Assembly (NCBI GenBank): GCA_959597175.1
Contig: CAUFXM010000009.1
Span: forward strand, 29,953 to 93,952
DNA length: 64,000 bases
Direction of reading: 5' to 3'
Source of the DNA: an uncultured Methanomassiliicoccales archaeon
GTDB lineage: Archaea > Thermoplasmatota > Thermoplasmata > Methanomassiliicoccales > Methanomethylophilaceae
In this document: positions 17,053 through 25,720 of the stretch, piece by piece
Position numbering within the stretch: position 1 is the stretch's first letter
Layout of the letters: every line of letters begins with the position of its first letter
The notes under the pieces: model-generated
Database searches by the model: none
What the model was told of the DNA's origin: nothing
What the model saw: only the letters and a program-made list of their open reading frames with translations
Made by a program: the position numbers and the translations under genes

Positions 17053-17593
17053 AGCGTCCCCGCAATCGGAGGAAGCGGGCCCAGCGCCTGCTTTCTGGAT
17101 AGAGCGAGGATTCGTCCAAGGTGGCCTCGTAGATGGCGATCAGGTCAGACACCCGGCCATGGACATCGCCGCCTTCGAGGACCGCGGCGGTCAGTTCGTA
17201 TATGGGCAGCCCCAGCGCATGTCCCGGAGTGTGGACGACGGAGCATCCCTGGCCCACTGCATGGCACAGCGCGGAATCCTCAGGGGATCCCACTTCGCGC
17301 GCCATGGCGTGTACGCCGAGTATGGCCTTCTTCGCCTCCGGCATTTTGACATCCCCCATCGACCACATGGTGCAGAGTCTCACCGCCTCCTGCGGCCTCG
17401 AGTCGAGAGGATGCCTTCCGCCGACGACGGAGGCTATGCGTTCGGCGTTGCGAAGACCCCAGAGCACGACCGTCCTGCGGTCGGAGGCCTCCAGCGAGGA
17501 ACGGACGCCCGCAAGGCAGGGACTGTCCCGTGCGAACAGGATGCCGTTCCCCTTTGCAAGTCTGGACAGAGCATCCGATATGTCGTGTTCCAT
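17039..17593 (-). CDS. Imm5-like helical protein (putative immunity-type domain)
   Basis: Protein of 184 aa, mainly helical, with the pattern DRRTVVLWGLRNAERI...EAVRLCTMW...CHAVGQGCSVVHTPGHALGLPIYE. This resembles the 'putative immunity protein' (Imm5-like) group common in gut microbes. No toxin gene lies nearby, so an immunity role is not supported by context. The start ATG at 17591-17593 was chosen over an upstream open frame that runs through the terminator hairpin at 17608. Confidence 0.55.
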   Translation of the reverse strand: MEHDISDALSRLAKGNGILFARDSPCLAGVRSSLEASDRRTVVLWGLRNAERIASVVGGRHPLDSRPQEAVRLCTMWSMGDVKMPEAKKAILGVHAMAREVGSPEDSALCHAVGQGCSVVHTPGHALGLPIYELTAAVLEGGDVHGRVSDLIAIYEATLDESSLYPESRRWARFLRLRGRFIRL

Positions 17594-17607
17594 GATACAG
17601 AATGATC

Positions 17608-17623
17608 GGGGCCCGAAGGCCCC
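17608..17623 (-). terminator. Hairpin between two minus-strand genes
   Basis: Stem GGGGCC/GGCCCC with loop CGAA, located 17 nt beyond the stop of the gene at 17640-18065. It has no clear T-run. Confidence 0.45.
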
Positions 17624-17639
17624 TTGATGATGTTTCGGT

Positions 17640-18065
17640 TCAGATGTCCCTGAACATCGTGGCGTACTCCATGCGCTTGGCACCGAAGTACTCCTTGCAG
17701 TACTGGGCAGTGGACTCCGGGGGGAACTCCCTGCAGGAGAACACGTCTATGAAGGCCCTATCGGTGTCCTCGGCGAAGTGACCCGCTATGCAGGACGTCT
17801 CTATGAGCTGGATCAGAGAGTAACCCTCGACCTTGGGCTCGGCGCCGAACCTGACGGCTATGGGCTCGCCGTATCTCTTCATATGGATGTGATCCGCCAG
17901 GTCTACGGCGAACTTCTTGATGTATTCGCCGTCGGAGATCTTCTGGTGGTCGCACTCTCCTAGGTCTATGGCGATATGCAGTCCCCACTGCTTCTCGTCG
18001 TTGTACTTCCTGATCGATTCCTCGTCCGTGAGGAGGGGTCCGGAATGGGGGCTCATGCTGTACAT
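17640..18065 (-). CDS. S-adenosylmethionine decarboxylase-like protein
   Basis: Protein of 141 aa resembling SpeH-type AdoMet decarboxylase, as in LIETSCIAGHFAE...AFIDVFSCREFPPE. In active enzymes the chain cleaves between Glu and Ser in an ESH motif. Here the aligned residues are T-S-C, so the serine is kept but Glu and His are changed. It may be a non-processing homologue with another role. The ATG at 18063-18065 has GGTGAT upstream. No other polyamine gene is adjacent. Confidence 0.65.
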   Translation of the reverse strand: MYSMSPHSGPLLTDEESIRKYNDEKQWGLHIAIDLGECDHQKISDGEYIKKFAVDLADHIHMKRYGEPIAVRFGAEPKVEGYSLIQLIETSCIAGHFAEDTDRAFIDVFSCREFPPESTAQYCKEYFGAKRMEYATMFRDI

Positions 18066-18278
18066 CTTATCACCGCGGTTTCCCGCTGTGCGTGCATCAG
18101 GGTACCCTATTTCAAACTGACCCTCGGCATGTCCCGCCAGAGATAACTACGGACGATAAGTGTCTCCCAGGAGTCTGCCTCTGGATTCCTCCATAGATTC
18201 TACACAAATCCCGTCTGCCAGGGCCCCTGCGCCATGCCCTCCCAGACAACTATATCAGCGAACCCCATATGCCCGGGC

Positions 18279-19388
18279 ATGGGCACCTCGAAGGTATTCT
18301 ACACCGATATGAGCTGCAAGGTGGGCGACAGCCTGCTCATGAAGCTCGAACGCGTCATCCGCGCCGCCGGCATCGGCGACATCGACATGGAGCGGAAGTT
18401 CGTGGCCATCAAGATGCATTTCGGCGAGTACGGTAACCTCTCGTTCCTCAGGCCGAACTACGCCAAGGTCGTGGCAGACATAGTCAGGGAGGGTGGCGGA
18501 TACCCGTTCCTCACGGACTGCAACACACTCTACGTAGGCAGGAGGAAGCACGCGCTGGAGCACATGGACACCGCCAACCTGAACGGCTTCGGACCGATGA
18601 CCACGGGATGCCAGATTGTCATCGCGGACGGTCTGAAGGGCACCGACGACGTCGAGGTCCCGATCGACGGGCAGTACGTCAAGGAGGCGAAGATCGGCAG
18701 GGCCATCGCAGACTCCGACGTGATCATCTCCCTGTCCCACTTCAAATGCCATGAGCAGACCGGCTTCGGAGGGGCGCTTAAGAACCTGGCGATGGGCTGC
18801 GGATCGCGCCGCGGCAAGCTGGAGATGCACGCATCCGGGAAGCCATCGGTCGACCCCGACCTCTGCAGGTCCTGCAGGAAGTGCCTGGGGTTCTGCGCCG
18901 AGTCTGCGATATCCATCGAGAAGAAGGCGGTCATCGACCAGGACGCCTGCGTGGGATGCGGGAGGTGCATTGCCGTCTGCCCCTTCGATGCCATAGAGCC
19001 GGTCTACGACGAGGCCCCCGACATCCTGAACTGCAAGGTCGTGGAGTACGCCATGGCCGCGGTCAAGGACAAACCCAGCTTCCACATCAGCATCATATGC
19101 GACGTCTCCCCCTTCTGCGACTGCCACGGGGAGAACGACATGCCGGTGGTCCCCAACGTGGGCATACTGGCATCCTTCGACCCGGTCGCCCTGGACAGGG
19201 CCTGCATCGACCTGGTCCAGAAGCAGCCGATGATCCCGGGTTCGCTGCTGTACAGGAACTGCGACGGCAGGAGGCCAGCCGACCTGTTCTCCTGCGTCCA
19301 GCCGTCCACCCACTGGCAGAGCACCTTCGAGCATGCAGAGAGGATGGGATTCGGGTCATCGGAGTACGAGCTGGTGGAGGTCAGATGA
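18279..19388 (+). CDS. DUF362 protein with two [4Fe-4S] clusters
   Basis: Protein of 369 aa in which a DUF362 domain is interrupted by a ferredoxin insert at about residues 195-245 (CRSCRKCLGFCAES and CVGCGRCIAVCPF). DUF362-ferredoxin proteins are widespread in anaerobes and of unknown function. The ATG at 18279 is favoured because a TATA-like CTATATC at 18249 predicts a leaderless start there and the family begins near SKVFYTD. An in-frame ATG at 18234 is the alternative. The next gene begins 1 nt after its stop. Confidence 0.85.
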   Translation: MGTSKVFYTDMSCKVGDSLLMKLERVIRAAGIGDIDMERKFVAIKMHFGEYGNLSFLRPNYAKVVADIVREGGGYPFLTDCNTLYVGRRKHALEHMDTANLNGFGPMTTGCQIVIADGLKGTDDVEVPIDGQYVKEAKIGRAIADSDVIISLSHFKCHEQTGFGGALKNLAMGCGSRRGKLEMHASGKPSVDPDLCRSCRKCLGFCAESAISIEKKAVIDQDACVGCGRCIAVCPFDAIEPVYDEAPDILNCKVVEYAMAAVKDKPSFHISIICDVSPFCDCHGENDMPVVPNVGILASFDPVALDRACIDLVQKQPMIPGSLLYRNCDGRRPADLFSCVQPSTHWQSTFEHAERMGFGSSEYELVEVR

Positions 19389-19389
19389 T

Positions 19390-19692
19390 ATGATGGACAT
19401 CCTCGCGACCGGCGTGTTCGAGGTCGGGATGCTTCTGTGCTTCGCGGCTGCCTGGCCGTTCAACATCATGAAGGCCTACCGCTCGAGGACCGCGGTCGGC
19501 ACCAGCCTGTGGTTCATGCTGGTGATAGAGGTTGGATACCTCCTCGGGATCCTGAACAAGGTCGTCCGCGACGATGTCAACTATGTTGTGGCGTTCTACA
19601 TCCTGGACATAGTCCTGGTGGGCATCGGCATATACCTGTACTTCAGGAACAGCAGGCTGGACAGACTGGCCTCGCAGACTCGATTGGAATAA
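19390..19692 (+). CDS. PQ-loop (SemiSWEET-like) small membrane protein
   Basis: Protein of 100 aa with three hydrophobic segments. The first contains a PQ-loop-like turn (AAWPFNIMKAYRSRTAVGTS), typical of half-size SWEET-type proteins that dimerise to carry sugars or other small solutes. Start codons ATG ATG at 19390-19395 follow the DUF362 stop immediately, so it is co-transcribed. A functional link to the ferredoxin protein is unclear. Confidence 0.65.
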   Translation: MMDILATGVFEVGMLLCFAAAWPFNIMKAYRSRTAVGTSLWFMLVIEVGYLLGILNKVVRDDVNYVVAFYILDIVLVGIGIYLYFRNSRLDRLASQTRLE

Positions 19693-19770
19693 TCGGATAT
19701 TCACAAACGAATATTCCGAACCCCCAAACCACTTCTCCTTTATATATCATGGAATGATGAGAACCGTTCC

Positions 19771-21087
19771 GTGTCTGAAACAGCGATCAATACCGCATCC
19801 GTGAGAAGGCTGAGGGCCTACGCATGGGTGATCTTCGCGATATTCACAGCAGGATACTTCTTCGTCTACTTCCACAGGATCTCCGTCAGCGTCGTCGGTG
19901 AGGAGATAGTGGAGGAGGTGGGCGGCTCCATAGGGGTGTTGAGCTCCGTGTACTACTGGACATACACCGCCATGCAGATCCCCAGCGGGGTGCTCGCCGA
20001 CAGGATAGGCCCGCGCATGGCCGGGACCGTGTTCCTCCTCATAGCGTCGGCGGGATCGGTGCTGACCTTCGCCGGGAACACCTTCGCCACCGTCGTGATC
20101 GGGAAGGTCATGATAGCGGCCGGGATGGCCATCGTCTACGTACCGCTCATGAAGCTGGTGTCGGTGTGGTTCCCCGGACGCGACTTCGCGGTCCTGAGCG
20201 GCATAGTCATCGCGGTCGGGAACGTGGGGGCCGTCGCAGCGACCGGGCCCCTCCAGATGATGGCCGATGCCCTGGGATGGAGGGAGGTCTACCTCGTTCT
20301 GGGACTCGTGACCCTGCTCCTGGCTCTGCTGTGCCTGACCATCGTCAGGGACCACCCCCGCGACAGGTCCCTCCCCTCCGTCGAGGAGGTTGAGAGGGAG
20401 CTCCGCGGGATCCCCGTGACCGAGGACTCCGCAGCACGCGTGCCTGTGATCAAGGGCCTGAGGGCCGTGTTCTCTGGAGGAAGGAGATTCTGGACCTGTG
20501 CACTGGCCTACTTCTTCGTCTACGGCTCAATCATGACGTTCCAGGGCACCTGGGCGGTGACATACTTCGACAACGTGTACGGATTCGCCCTTTCGGCATC
20601 CTGGATGGTCACCGCGCTGGGCATAGGGAAGATCATCTGCACCATCGCGATCGGCGCCATGACGTCCCACGGCATCATAAAGTCGAAGCGCAGGGCGATG
20701 ATCTACGGAACGGCCGTCTTCGCCGCGATATGGGCGGTCATATTCCTGTTCGCGGGATCCGTCGACAGCTACTGGTTCTGGTTCGCCGTGAGCTTCGCCT
20801 TCGGGTTCTTCGGAGGGTTCATGACCCTGTCCTTCACGCAGGTCAAGGAATGGTATCCCATCTCCGTCGCCGGCACCGCCGTCTCGGGGACGAACATCTT
20901 CCTGTTCCTGGGCGCGAGCGTCTGCACGACCGTGTCCGGCGCCATCGTCGGGACGACGTACACGCTTGACAACTTCTCGGCCCTCTGGGGGCTGATGACC
21001 GTCTTCGCGATCGTCGCGGTGGTCCTCCTCATCCTCTCCGTGGAGAAGAAGCCGGACGAGCCCACCATCCAGGTCGAACTGCGATGA
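19771..21087 (+). CDS. Major facilitator superfamily transporter
   Basis: Protein of 438 aa with 12 predicted membrane segments split by a central cytoplasmic loop (about residues 190-225). The cytoplasmic loop DRIGPRMAGT after helix 2 is the MFS motif A position. The overall look is of organophosphate or organic anion antiporters, but the substrate cannot be assigned. The GTG start at 19771 is supported by a TATA box (TTTATATATC at 19739-19748) that predicts a nearly leaderless transcript. Two hairpins follow the stop. Confidence 0.85.
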   Translation: MSETAINTASVRRLRAYAWVIFAIFTAGYFFVYFHRISVSVVGEEIVEEVGGSIGVLSSVYYWTYTAMQIPSGVLADRIGPRMAGTVFLLIASAGSVLTFAGNTFATVVIGKVMIAAGMAIVYVPLMKLVSVWFPGRDFAVLSGIVIAVGNVGAVAATGPLQMMADALGWREVYLVLGLVTLLLALLCLTIVRDHPRDRSLPSVEEVERELRGIPVTEDSAARVPVIKGLRAVFSGGRRFWTCALAYFFVYGSIMTFQGTWAVTYFDNVYGFALSASWMVTALGIGKIICTIAIGAMTSHGIIKSKRRAMIYGTAVFAAIWAVIFLFAGSVDSYWFWFAVSFAFGFFGGFMTLSFTQVKEWYPISVAGTAVSGTNIFLFLGASVCTTVSGAIVGTTYTLDNFSALWGLMTVFAIVAVVLLILSVEKKPDEPTIQVELR

Positions 21088-21092
21088 CGACA

Positions 21093-21139
21093 GGGGCCGA
21101 CGGCCCCCTCCACCCACGGGCGGGCCGAGCCCCGCCCTT
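21093..21139 (+). terminator. Two consecutive hairpins after the MFS gene
   Basis: GGGGCC/GGCCCC (21093-21107) is followed by a second GC-rich stem, GGGCGGG/CCCGCCC, around 21117-21138. No long T-run is seen. Confidence 0.45.
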
Positions 21140-21241
21140 CTCCCGGGATCGCGGTACGGACCGGGGGAGACCTGTGCCAGATTCCGTTCCTTGACATCCT
21201 TAAGATTCCTTTAAGTCATGATAGTGTCTATCGGGCGCCCG

Positions 21242-23062
21242 ATGGAAACCTTAGAGCAGTTGATTTCCAAGGCCGAAGCAGGGGACGTGCAGTCCTGCTT
21301 CGAGCTTGGCCAGAGGTTTGCGATCGGGGAAGGCACCGAAGCCGACGAGTCCGCTGCGATGGAGTGGTACGTCCGCGCCGCCAGGAAGGGTCACCCTCTG
21401 GCGGAGTTCGTGGTCGGCCACTGCTACGCCAACGGGATCGTCGTCCAGGAGGACGCCCAGGAGTCCGCCATGTGGCTGTTCCGCGCAGCGCTGAAGGGGG
21501 ACTACGACGCATTCACCACCCTGGCCGACCGTTACGAAGCGCACGACACGCCCGATGACGGTTCAGTCTACGAGTACTTCAAGGCCCTGGCCACAGATGA
21601 CGATCCCGATGCGGAGTACGTCCTCGGCAGGCTCACGGAGCTCGCCGTCGGCACCGACTTCGATCCCGCGGGCGCCCACGCCCTCTACAGCAAGGCTGCA
21701 GCGGCGGGACACCTCGAGGCGGCGAGAAGGGAGGCGTTCTGCGTCCTCAACGGCACCGGCACCGCACGCGACCGCCCCAAAGGGGTGGAGATGCTCAAGG
21801 CGCTGTCCCACGCAGGCTACGGACCCGCATCCGTCAGCCTCGGCGACTGCTACGAGTACGGTACCGGGACGCCCAGGGACCAGCAGGCCGCGTTCGACCT
21901 CTACAGGACGATGGCTGAGGGCGGGTCCCCGCTCGGGATGTACAACCTCGGGAGATGCTACATGGACGGCATCGGAACCCAGAAGGACTCGAACAGCGCC
22001 TACGCTTGGTACTGCGCTGCGGCCGGAAGGGGCTGCAGGGACGGCGTCTACGGAATCGCCAGGTGCTACCTCGGAGGGATCGGGGTGGACAGGAGCAGGG
22101 AGAAGGGACTCGAGATCCTGAGGAACGCCGCGTACATGGGCCAGACCGACGCCATGATCATGCTCGGCCAGCTGTACGCAAAGGGGAAGCAGGTCAAGAA
22201 GAACGGCCAGCTGTCCGCGGCATGGTTCAAGAGGGCCGCCGACCTGGGCGACGGATACGCCCAGCTCATCACAGGCGACAACTACGCCAAGGGATCCGGT
22301 CTTCGCAAGGACGGGAAGCTCTCCCTCAGGTACTACCTGATGTCCGCGGCTAACGGCAACTCCATCGCCTGCTTCAACGTCGGAACCGCCTACTCCCTCG
22401 GACGCGGCGTCCCCAAGAACGACGGCCAGGCCTTCGTCTGGCTCAGCAGGGCCGCAGAGGACAACTACATGAAGGCCCAGTTCTCCGTCGCGGAGGCCTA
22501 CTCCAAGGGCAGGGGTGTCAAGAAGGACCCCGCCAAGGCATTCGAGACGCACCTCAAGCTGGCCGAGAACGGCTTCGGCAAGTCCCAGTACCATGTGGCA
22601 TACGCCTATCTGGAGGGTGACGGTGTCGAGAGGGACGAGCAGAGCGCCTACAAGTGGTTCATGAAGGGGGCGGAGAACGACAACGCCATCTGCCAGTACT
22701 ACGTGGGATACTGCCTCTCCAACGGTATCGGGACCGAGAGGAACGAGAAGCAGGCCATGTCCTGGTACAGGCGCGCCGCCGAGATGGGGCACGTGCTCTC
22801 GAGGCAGATTGTGGAGAACGCCACCGGCGAGAAGGTGAAGTTCAAACCCGACGAGTCGCCCTTCGAGAGCTACCTCAGAGCCGCCGAGAACGGGGACCAT
22901 GATGCCATGTTCATCGTCGGACGCTGCTACCTCGACGGGGTCGGCGTCGCTGCCGATCCGGCTCAGGCGAATATGTGGCTTGAGAAGGCAGCATCCCTCG
23001 GCAACGAGGCCGCGAAGAGGTTCATAGCCCAGCAGAGGAAGAACCAGCAGGCTTCAGAATGA
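21242..23062 (+). CDS. Large Sel1-like repeat protein
   Basis: Protein of 606 aa made almost wholly of about 15 Sel1 (TPR-like) repeats of roughly 36 residues, each with the A...Y..G.GV..D...A..W...AA..G pattern. No signal peptide or membrane segment is seen, so it is probably cytoplasmic and acts as a protein-interaction scaffold. The ATG at 21242 is favoured over an ATG at 21218 because the sequence from METLEQLI fits a repeat start and a TTTAAG box at 21211 would give a short or absent leader. A strong terminator follows. Confidence 0.85.
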   Translation: METLEQLISKAEAGDVQSCFELGQRFAIGEGTEADESAAMEWYVRAARKGHPLAEFVVGHCYANGIVVQEDAQESAMWLFRAALKGDYDAFTTLADRYEAHDTPDDGSVYEYFKALATDDDPDAEYVLGRLTELAVGTDFDPAGAHALYSKAAAAGHLEAARREAFCVLNGTGTARDRPKGVEMLKALSHAGYGPASVSLGDCYEYGTGTPRDQQAAFDLYRTMAEGGSPLGMYNLGRCYMDGIGTQKDSNSAYAWYCAAAGRGCRDGVYGIARCYLGGIGVDRSREKGLEILRNAAYMGQTDAMIMLGQLYAKGKQVKKNGQLSAAWFKRAADLGDGYAQLITGDNYAKGSGLRKDGKLSLRYYLMSAANGNSIACFNVGTAYSLGRGVPKNDGQAFVWLSRAAEDNYMKAQFSVAEAYSKGRGVKKDPAKAFETHLKLAENGFGKSQYHVAYAYLEGDGVERDEQSAYKWFMKGAENDNAICQYYVGYCLSNGIGTERNEKQAMSWYRRAAEMGHVLSRQIVENATGEKVKFKPDESPFESYLRAAENGDHDAMFIVGRCYLDGVGVAADPAQANMWLEKAASLGNEAAKRFIAQQRKNQQASE

Positions 23063-23066
23063 AGAC

Positions 23067-23098
23067 GGGAGGGGTCTCCCCCTCCCAAACGATTTAGT
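23067..23098 (+). terminator. Terminator of the Sel1 gene
   Basis: An 8-bp stem GGGAGGGG/CCCCTCCC with a 4-nt loop is followed by a T-rich stretch. It begins 4 nt after the stop. Confidence 0.65.
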
Positions 23099-23113
23099 TT
23101 TTCATAAGGGCCT

Positions 23114-23218
23114 TCAGAGGACGAAGGCCATGAGGACTCCCACGACCGCGAGGATGAGGAGCGAGATCGCGGGGAACGCGTTGACGAACCTGTCCTGTGC
23201 GGAGATTTTCTGATCCAT
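23114..23218 (-). CDS. Small single-pass membrane protein, 34 aa
   Basis: Short gene encoding a hydrophilic N-terminus (MDQKISAQDRFVNAF) and one hydrophobic helix to the C-terminus (AISLLILAVVGVLMAFVL). Support comes from AGAGG before the ATG at 23216-23218 and from a TATA box (GTTATATATC on the minus strand, 23238-23247) at the right distance. I do not recognise it. It may be a small subunit of a membrane complex or a regulator. Confidence 0.5.
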   Translation of the reverse strand: MDQKISAQDRFVNAFPAISLLILAVVGVLMAFVL

Positions 23219-23292
23219 GCCTCTGGAACCCGTTCGTGATATATAACATACTTCGACAAGGTTGTTAACCGCGGACGCGTTCCACCCGGGCG

Positions 23293-23841
23293 ATGGGGAG
23301 CATAGGAGTTCTGTTCGTCTGCTACGGCAACATCTGCCGCAGCCCAATGGCGGAGTTCGTGTTCAGGAGACTGCTCGACGAGGAGGGGCTCACCGGGAAG
23401 TTCAAGGTCGCCTCCGCAGGGACCAGCGGCGAGCACATCGGCGACCCCGTGGATCCGCGTGCGGCTTCCGAGCTGAGGATCCACGGGATATCCTGCGAGG
23501 GGAAACGCGGCAGGAGGCTGGTCAGGACGGACTACGTAGACTACGACTACATGGTGGGGATGGACTCCAGGAATCTGGAGTACCTGCATTGGACCGCTCC
23601 GTCCGACCCGGCCTGCGAGATAAGCCTGCTGATGGACCACGCCGGCGGAGGTGAGATATCGGATCCGTACTACACCGGCGACTTCGGAGCCACGTACAGG
23701 GACGTCTCCAGGGGTTGCAGGGGTCTGCTGGACCACATCCTCTCGCAGCATCCGGAGCTGAGGCGATGGAACCGATCAGAGTGTTCGTCTCGATACCGAT
23801 CCCGGACAGATCGCCGCTGGAGGAGGTGTCCGCCTCGCTGA
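23293..23841 (+). CDS. Low-molecular-weight protein tyrosine phosphatase family
   Basis: Protein of 182 aa with the N-terminal P-loop CYGNICRSP (catalytic Cys10, Arg16) and the general-acid motif region SDPYYTGDF near residue 122. It dephosphorylates phosphotyrosine or arsenate-like substrates in this family. The family normally ends near DHILSQHPEL (about residue 156). The last 25 residues are basic and overlap the next gene by 76 nt in another frame, so the tail may result from a shifted stop. Confidence 0.85.
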   Translation: MGSIGVLFVCYGNICRSPMAEFVFRRLLDEEGLTGKFKVASAGTSGEHIGDPVDPRAASELRIHGISCEGKRGRRLVRTDYVDYDYMVGMDSRNLEYLHWTAPSDPACEISLLMDHAGGGEISDPYYTGDFGATYRDVSRGCRGLLDHILSQHPELRRWNRSECSSRYRSRTDRRWRRCPPR

Positions 23842-24308
23842 GCCGGTTGCGCAACGTCAGGGCATCCCCTCTGGACCAGGTCCACATCACGCTCAGGTTC
23901 GTCGGCGACATCGACCCGTCCAGGACGGACGATGTGGCCGCATCCGTGCGGGACGCCGTCTCCGGTATCGACCCGTTCACGGTCACGGTCTCGGATGTCG
24001 GATCGTTCCCGGATGCGAGGAAACCCTCGGTGGTCTGGATCGGGGCATCCCCCGGGGACGTGATGGGCGCCATCGCCGGCAGGATCGGCGACAACCTGGA
24101 TGCCCATGGCATAGACTACGATCGGAAGAGGTTCAAGCCGCACATCACCATCGGCAGGTGCAGGGGCCCCGCGGACATCTCCGGATTCATGTCGGAGTAC
24201 TCCGGCAGACGGTTCCTCGAGTTCGAGTGCGACAGGGTCTGCGTCATGAGGAGCGTCCTCGGACCGTCGGGGGCGAGGCATTCCGTTCTCAGGGAGATCC
24301 GCCTCTGA
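23766..24308 (+). CDS. thpR: RNA 2',3'-cyclic phosphodiesterase (2'-5' RNA ligase family)
   Basis: Protein of 180 aa with the two HxTx catalytic motifs of the 2H phosphoesterase superfamily, HITL (about residue 41) and HITI (about 126). It acts on RNA ends carrying 2',3'-cyclic phosphate. The ATG at 23766 gives the family start (MEPIRVFVSIPI). It lies within the 3' end of the phosphatase gene, implying coupled translation. Confidence 0.85.
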   Translation: MEPIRVFVSIPIPDRSPLEEVSASLSRLRNVRASPLDQVHITLRFVGDIDPSRTDDVAASVRDAVSGIDPFTVTVSDVGSFPDARKPSVVWIGASPGDVMGAIAGRIGDNLDAHGIDYDRKRFKPHITIGRCRGPADISGFMSEYSGRRFLEFECDRVCVMRSVLGPSGARHSVLREIRL

Positions 24309-24453
24309 TCGACCTGTGACCGCCGTCTTCCTTGCGGTCAGGGTCGCTGCGCGGCCGACATTCCCAATCCCTCGATTCAGAGACCCTCCTCCGGTCAGCG
24401 TGCCTGCACGGTCCCCCCTTTATCTGCATCCGAGACGAGACGTCCCCGGTAAC

Positions 24454-24912
24454 ATGATAACCGAAGGACTCAGGAACGACAGGTGCGGGGGCATAGAGGG
24501 GCTTCCCCTGCAGCTGATGATCGTCATCCTCGTGGCTACCATGGGGACGGCCATCATCATCGGATGGATGGGGAACATCGAGACGCCCCACTCCATAGGC
24601 GAGGTGACCGCGGACGAGGTCGAGGCAGGAAGCGACGGCACGCTGCCGGACTTCACCATAACCGTCAGGGACCAGGACGGTAACTACCTGGAGGGCGCCA
24701 CGGTCGTCCTTCAGGGGATGAACGTCTCCATGCCCGACGGAGAAGGCGGGGCGGGGACGGCTTACGCCACCACAGGCGACGACGGGACCGCTACGTTCAG
24801 TGGGCTGACCATCGACCCATCCGGAAACAGCTCGGTGGGATTCCTCACGGTTACCGTGTCCAAGGCCGGATACGGGGAGGACTCCAGCACCAGGGTCACG
24901 GTGATACTCTGA
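24454..24912 (+). CDS. Pilin-like secreted protein 1
   Basis: Protein of 152 aa with a type IV pilin-like N-terminus: charged residues, then GGIEGLPLQL and a hydrophobic helix (residues about 17-40). The exported domain (about 65-152) contains an Ig/carboxypeptidase-regulatory-like fold pattern (TVRDQDGNYLEGATVVLQG...DDGTATFSGL). First of three adjacent short pilin-like genes. No assembly ATPase or membrane platform is encoded here. Confidence 0.65.
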   Translation: MITEGLRNDRCGGIEGLPLQLMIVILVATMGTAIIIGWMGNIETPHSIGEVTADEVEAGSDGTLPDFTITVRDQDGNYLEGATVVLQGMNVSMPDGEGGAGTAYATTGDDGTATFSGLTIDPSGNSSVGFLTVTVSKAGYGEDSSTRVTVIL

Positions 24913-24923
24913 TCGCGGACAGG

Positions 24924-25337
24924 ATGGGGGTGCTGGATCTGCCGGTGAAACTGGCGGTCTGCTTCCTCGTCATCGGCCTCATGACCCCTCTGGTGGTCGA
25001 CGCCATGGATGATGCCGAGGAGGAGATATCCCTCAACTCCCTCAGACAGGGGGCGAAGGACCTGGAGGCGGACATAGTCAAAGCATTCAGATCAGGGGCG
25101 GGGACCACTGTCACCCACCACATCTCCCTGCCCCCCGGCCAGTCCATAGCTGCAGGAGGGGAGGGACCGGACTCCTACACGCTCAGGCTCTGCCTTGACG
25201 GGGAGGTGGTGGAGGCGCACTACCTGGACAACCCTGCCGTCCCGGTCCTGAACGGGGAGACGTTCATCTCAGGACAGACCTCCGTGAGGATAACCTGCGG
25301 TATCGTCGACGGGGTCTACGGGGTCGTGATGGAATGA
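24924..25337 (+). CDS. Pilin-like secreted protein 2
   Basis: Protein of 137 aa with an N-terminal hydrophobic helix (VKLAVCFLVIGLMTPLVVDAM), a helical stretch, and a beta-rich C-terminal part. This is the layout of archaeal minor pilins. It starts 11 nt after the previous gene, with GGACAGG upstream, and overlaps the next by 4 nt. No defined family was recognised. Confidence 0.6.
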   Translation: MGVLDLPVKLAVCFLVIGLMTPLVVDAMDDAEEEISLNSLRQGAKDLEADIVKAFRSGAGTTVTHHISLPPGQSIAAGGEGPDSYTLRLCLDGEVVEAHYLDNPAVPVLNGETFISGQTSVRITCGIVDGVYGVVME

Positions 25338-25720
25338 TCGAGTTCACCATATCCCGTGTGGTGCTGGCCGTTTGCGGAGTGGCGCTCCTCGCCGCCGCAA
25401 CCGGGACGATAGCGAACCTGGGCTCCGACATGGAGTCCTCGAGGGATGCGGACACGGCAATGCGCATCGCATCGGTACTGGACAGGTTCGAATCCTCGGC
25501 CATGACCGAGCTGGTCATCGAGGGTTGGGAGCTGCTTCCGACGGAGGAGCACGTCCTCTCCGTGGGCGGGCATTTGGTGACGGTGACCTCTGCATCCGGG
25601 ACCCAGACCGCCTATACGGCGTCAGATGCCGAGTTCGAACTGACCAGGCACTCCAGCGTCACGATCTCGAAGTCACTCCCCGAAGGTCTCGGCGATGGTG
25701 CGGACCGTGTCGGTGAATAG
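25334..25720 (+). CDS. Pilin-like secreted protein 3
   Basis: Protein of 128 aa, also with an N-terminal hydrophobic helix (VVLAVCGVALLAAATGTIANLG) followed by a short exported domain. It overlaps the preceding gene (ATGA). Its 3' end overlaps the convergent desulfurase gene by 48 nt and it ends in TAG, a rare stop in this window. Together the three proteins look like a pseudopilin set. Confidence 0.55.
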   Translation: MIEFTISRVVLAVCGVALLAAATGTIANLGSDMESSRDADTAMRIASVLDRFESSAMTELVIEGWELLPTEEHVLSVGGHLVTVTSASGTQTAYTASDAEFELTRHSSVTISKSLPEGLGDGADRVGE

